Source: Bacteroidia bacterium (GTDB lineage Bacteria > Bacteroidota > Bacteroidia > Flavobacteriales > NORP286). From it: DNA of 16,255 nt. Made by a program: the position numbers and the translations under genes. The notes below the pieces were generated by a model. The model did no database searches. It was not told the DNA's origin and was given only the letters and a program-made list of their open reading frames with translations. Below, in pieces: positions 15,811-16,255 of the stretch. How positions within the stretch are numbered: the first letter of the stretch is position 1; the number at the start of each line of letters is the position of its first letter. The stretch is from the NCBI GenBank assembly GCA_016763665.1, contig JAESTI010000306.1:1-16255 (forward strand), read 5' to 3'.

Positions 15811-16255
15811 ATGATTGATGCCGAAAAGAAAAAGACTCTTGTTACTGGAGGTACTGGGTTAGTTGGTAGTTATCTTCAGCAAATTATGCCTGATGCTTTG
15901 TATGTGGGATCAGAATATAATTTGACTGAAAAAAATGTTACCAACTCTTTAGTAGGAGATATTAAACCCACTACAATAATTCATTTGGCTGCTAAAGCTG
16001 GTGGGATGTACGATAATATTAAATATCCAGCATTCTATTACGAAGAGAATATTCTTATTAATACAAATATACTTAAGGCAGCTACAACACACGGAGTCAA
16101 AAGATTTGTTGGGGTGCTTAGTACTTGTATTTATCCTGATAATGTTCTTGAATATCCAATTAAAGAGGAGTGTCTACACGATGGTAAACCAGATGAAAGT
16201 ATAATGGGATATTCAATGGCTAAAAGAGCAATGGCTGTGCAAATAGATTGTTACA
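15811..16255 (+). CDS. GDP-L-fucose synthase-like epimerase/reductase, N-terminal part (runs off the right edge)
   Basis: The frame is open from ATG 15811 to the last base, giving 148 codons plus one base. The N-terminus has the NADP-binding TGGTGLVG (12-19), HLAAKAGGMY (58-67) and an EN..I.TN segment (79-86). STCIYP (104-109) holds the Ser and Cys that match the catalytic pair of GDP-L-fucose synthase, and YSMAK (134-138) is the SDR YxxxK. This enzyme converts GDP-4-keto-6-deoxymannose to GDP-L-fucose; a related GDP-sugar epimerase is the alternative. No GDP-mannose dehydratase is in view, but it could lie just beyond the edge. The ATG overlaps the TGA of an eight-codon frame (ATGA). An SSC-type motif with a central T is a mild variant. 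The family call is strong. Confidence 0.85.
   Translation, partial: MIDAEKKKTLVTGGTGLVGSYLQQIMPDALYVGSEYNLTEKNVTNSLVGDIKPTTIIHLAAKAGGMYDNIKYPAFYYEENILINTNILKAATTHGVKRFVGVLSTCIYPDNVLEYPIKEECLHDGKPDESIMGYSMAKRAMAVQIDCY

Noticed and set aside
15788..15814. An eight-codon frame (MEITIEKK) ending on the ATG of the fucose-synthase-like gene
   Set aside because: It is too short to support as a gene. It could be a leader frame, but nothing else in the sequence shows that.
16001..16204. A 67-codon + frame near the right edge
   Set aside because: It lies wholly inside the fucose-synthase-like gene in another frame, and the motif-bearing frame is the real one.

Overview
The window is an AT-rich stretch from what looks like a member of the Bacteroidota. 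It carries part of a surface-polysaccharide (O-antigen, capsule or exopolysaccharide) locus, with every supported gene on the + strand. The assignment to this phylum is an inference. It rests on the Bacteroidota-type polysaccharide deacetylases with their distinctive N-terminal region, the near absence of Shine-Dalgarno sequences, several GTG/TTG starts, and candidate promoters of the TTTG / TAnnTTTG type. I recognise no tRNA, rRNA, CRISPR array or complete insertion sequence.

Layout. Bases 3-92 hold the last codons of a GC-richer upstream gene (about 53% GC by count), after which composition drops sharply. Bases 110-10917 form one tightly packed run: a four-helix membrane protein; a polysaccharide deacetylase joined to an N-acetyl-sugar amidotransferase (WbuX/WbpG/PseA type), broken by a 1-nt frameshift; a family 2 glycosyltransferase; an alpha/alpha-toroid protein with QW-like repeats; a formyltransferase-fold protein; a NodU/TobZ-type carbamoyltransferase, broken by a frameshift and a stop codon; a second polysaccharide deacetylase; and a Wzx-type flippase. 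A hairpin with a T tract at 10932-10971 probably ends this unit. After a gene-free gap of about 420 bases with candidate promoter elements come an extended-SDR sugar epimerase/dehydratase (11337-12308) and a family 4 glycosyltransferase (12348-13505). A CotH-like putative kinase follows (13766-15376), with a frameshifted tail to 15471. The start of a GDP-L-fucose-synthase-like gene (from 15811) runs off the right edge.

How the genes fit together (inference). The SDR enzymes make activated sugars, the glycosyltransferases assemble a repeat unit, and the flippase exports it. The amidotransferase, formyltransferase, carbamoyltransferase and deacetylases would decorate or trim it. The CotH-like protein, with its N-terminal membrane anchor, would act outside the cytoplasm. 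No polymerase (Wzy) and no HisH/HisF-type ammonia-supplying partners for the amidotransferase are visible here.

Points most worth attention: (1) a U UUU UUA slippery heptamer lies exactly in register at the amidotransferase frameshift; (2) the deacetylase-amidotransferase fusion; (3) three genes are each broken by loss of a single base in a short homopolymer, all in the same direction, so sequence error must be separated from genuine decay or recoding; (4) the toroid protein and the CotH-like kinase have no obvious role in this pathway.
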